Shown here: positions 63,746 to 64,000 of the stretch, piece after piece | Position numbering within the stretch: the stretch's first letter is position 1 | Layout: the number at the start of each line of letters is the position of its first letter | The notes under the pieces: model-generated | What the model saw: the letters and a program-made list of their open reading frames with translations, nothing else | What the model was told of the DNA's origin: nothing | Database searches by the model: none | Made by a program: the position numbers and the translations under genes | DNA from: Stenomitos frigidus_A | GTDB lineage: Bacteria; Cyanobacteriota; Cyanobacteriia; Leptolyngbyales; Leptolyngbyaceae | NCBI RefSeq assembly: GCF_963877135.1 | Contig: NZ_CAWNSW010000155.1 | Location: 49,039-113,038, forward strand | Direction of reading: 5' to 3' | Length of the DNA: 64,000 nucleotides

Positions 63746-64000
63746 CTAACCGTTGATGGAGGGAGCGGAGAGAGCAACCGGAGCCGCTTCACCAGCTGCC
63801 AAGTCCAAGGGGAAGTTATGAGCATTGCGCTCGTGCATCACTTCCATACCCAGGTTCGCACGGTTCAAGATGTCTGCCCAGGTGCCCACGACACGACCCT
63901 GTGAGTCGATGATGGATTGGTTAAAGTTGAACCCGTTCAGGTTGAACGCCATCGTGCTGATGCCCAAAGCGGTGAACCAAATGCCAATCACTGGCCAGGC
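63746..64000 (-). CDS. psbA: photosystem II D1 protein, C-terminal 84 residues (gene continues off-window)
   Basis: The frame reads off the right edge. It corresponds to about residues 277-360 of D1: IGIWFTALGISTMAFNLNGF, then MEVMHERNAHNFPLDLA with the Mn-cluster ligands His332, Glu333, Asp342 and the Ala344 carboxylate. After LDLA come the 16 residues AGEAAPVALSAPSING that CtpA removes. The diagnostic residue 130 is outside the window, so the D1 isoform cannot be named. Confidence 0.98.
   Translation of the reverse strand, partial: AWPVIGIWFTALGISTMAFNLNGFNFNQSIIDSQGRVVGTWADILNRANLGMEVMHERNAHNFPLDLAAGEAAPVALSAPSING

Overview
The window reads as a piece of a cyanobacterial chromosome. The clearest markers are psbA (D1 of photosystem II) at the right edge, pcyA (phycocyanobilin:ferredoxin oxidoreductase), minCDE, an Amt transporter, a UPF0182 membrane protein, the very frequent HIP1 octamer GCGATCGC, and many heptanucleotide tandem repeats of the cyanobacterial STRR type. 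A filamentous, Leptolyngbya-like host is a plausible guess from the gene mix, but nothing here proves it.

Layout. 1-14 kb: the 3' part of a glycoside hydrolase, a deleted endonuclease III remnant, mutS2 carrying repeat insertions inside its reading frame, an LRR-Roc-COR GTPase, VapB with a deleted VapC, a HicB-HicA pair, rsmI, a PfkB kinase between inverted composite repeats, a CysQ-like phosphatase, a methyltransferase and an IS630 fragment. 14-22 kb: a membrane repeat protein, amt with a candidate NtcA promoter, UPF0182 and an IS1595-type remnant. 22-33 kb: an accessory zone of immunity/conflict-type genes. It holds a membrane TIR receptor with an external sensor-like segment, a small gene upstream of it, a frameshifted remnant, a truncated TIR copy, a free-standing TIR protein, an 884-residue KGGVGR ATPase-TIR-AAA fusion, a 12 x 21 bp array, and an AAA-TM protein that has lost its WD40-type body. 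Three copies of a short CCGGGTTTC-ended palindromic repeat punctuate this zone. 33-44 kb: an EmrA/EmrB efflux pair, then a hopanoid side-chain cluster (hpnI, hpnK, ferritin-like protein, second hpnI-like gene, EamA transporter, hpnJ), all on the minus strand. 44-54 kb: rlpA, a Crp-family regulator, pcyA, a Wza/Wzz-type export pair, a lipoxygenase and a kinase-like protein with degraded catalytic motifs. 54-64 kb: minC, minD and minE (separated by unusual gaps), aroE, a MlaE permease, a repeat lipoprotein, a MarC remnant, a copper amine oxidase, an alpha/beta hydrolase and psbA.

The best candidate for an undescribed system is the 26.3-32.0 kb TIR/KGGVGR/AAA island. A diverged second copy of a TIR 5' end shows that an AT-rich block of about 2 kb now sits in front of an older TIR-AAA gene, which produced a TIR effector gene followed 12 bp later by a three-domain fusion ATPase. 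A second theme is recurrent internal deletion: an endonuclease III gene, a vapC gene and an AAA-WD40 gene each keep both ends but have lost the middle.
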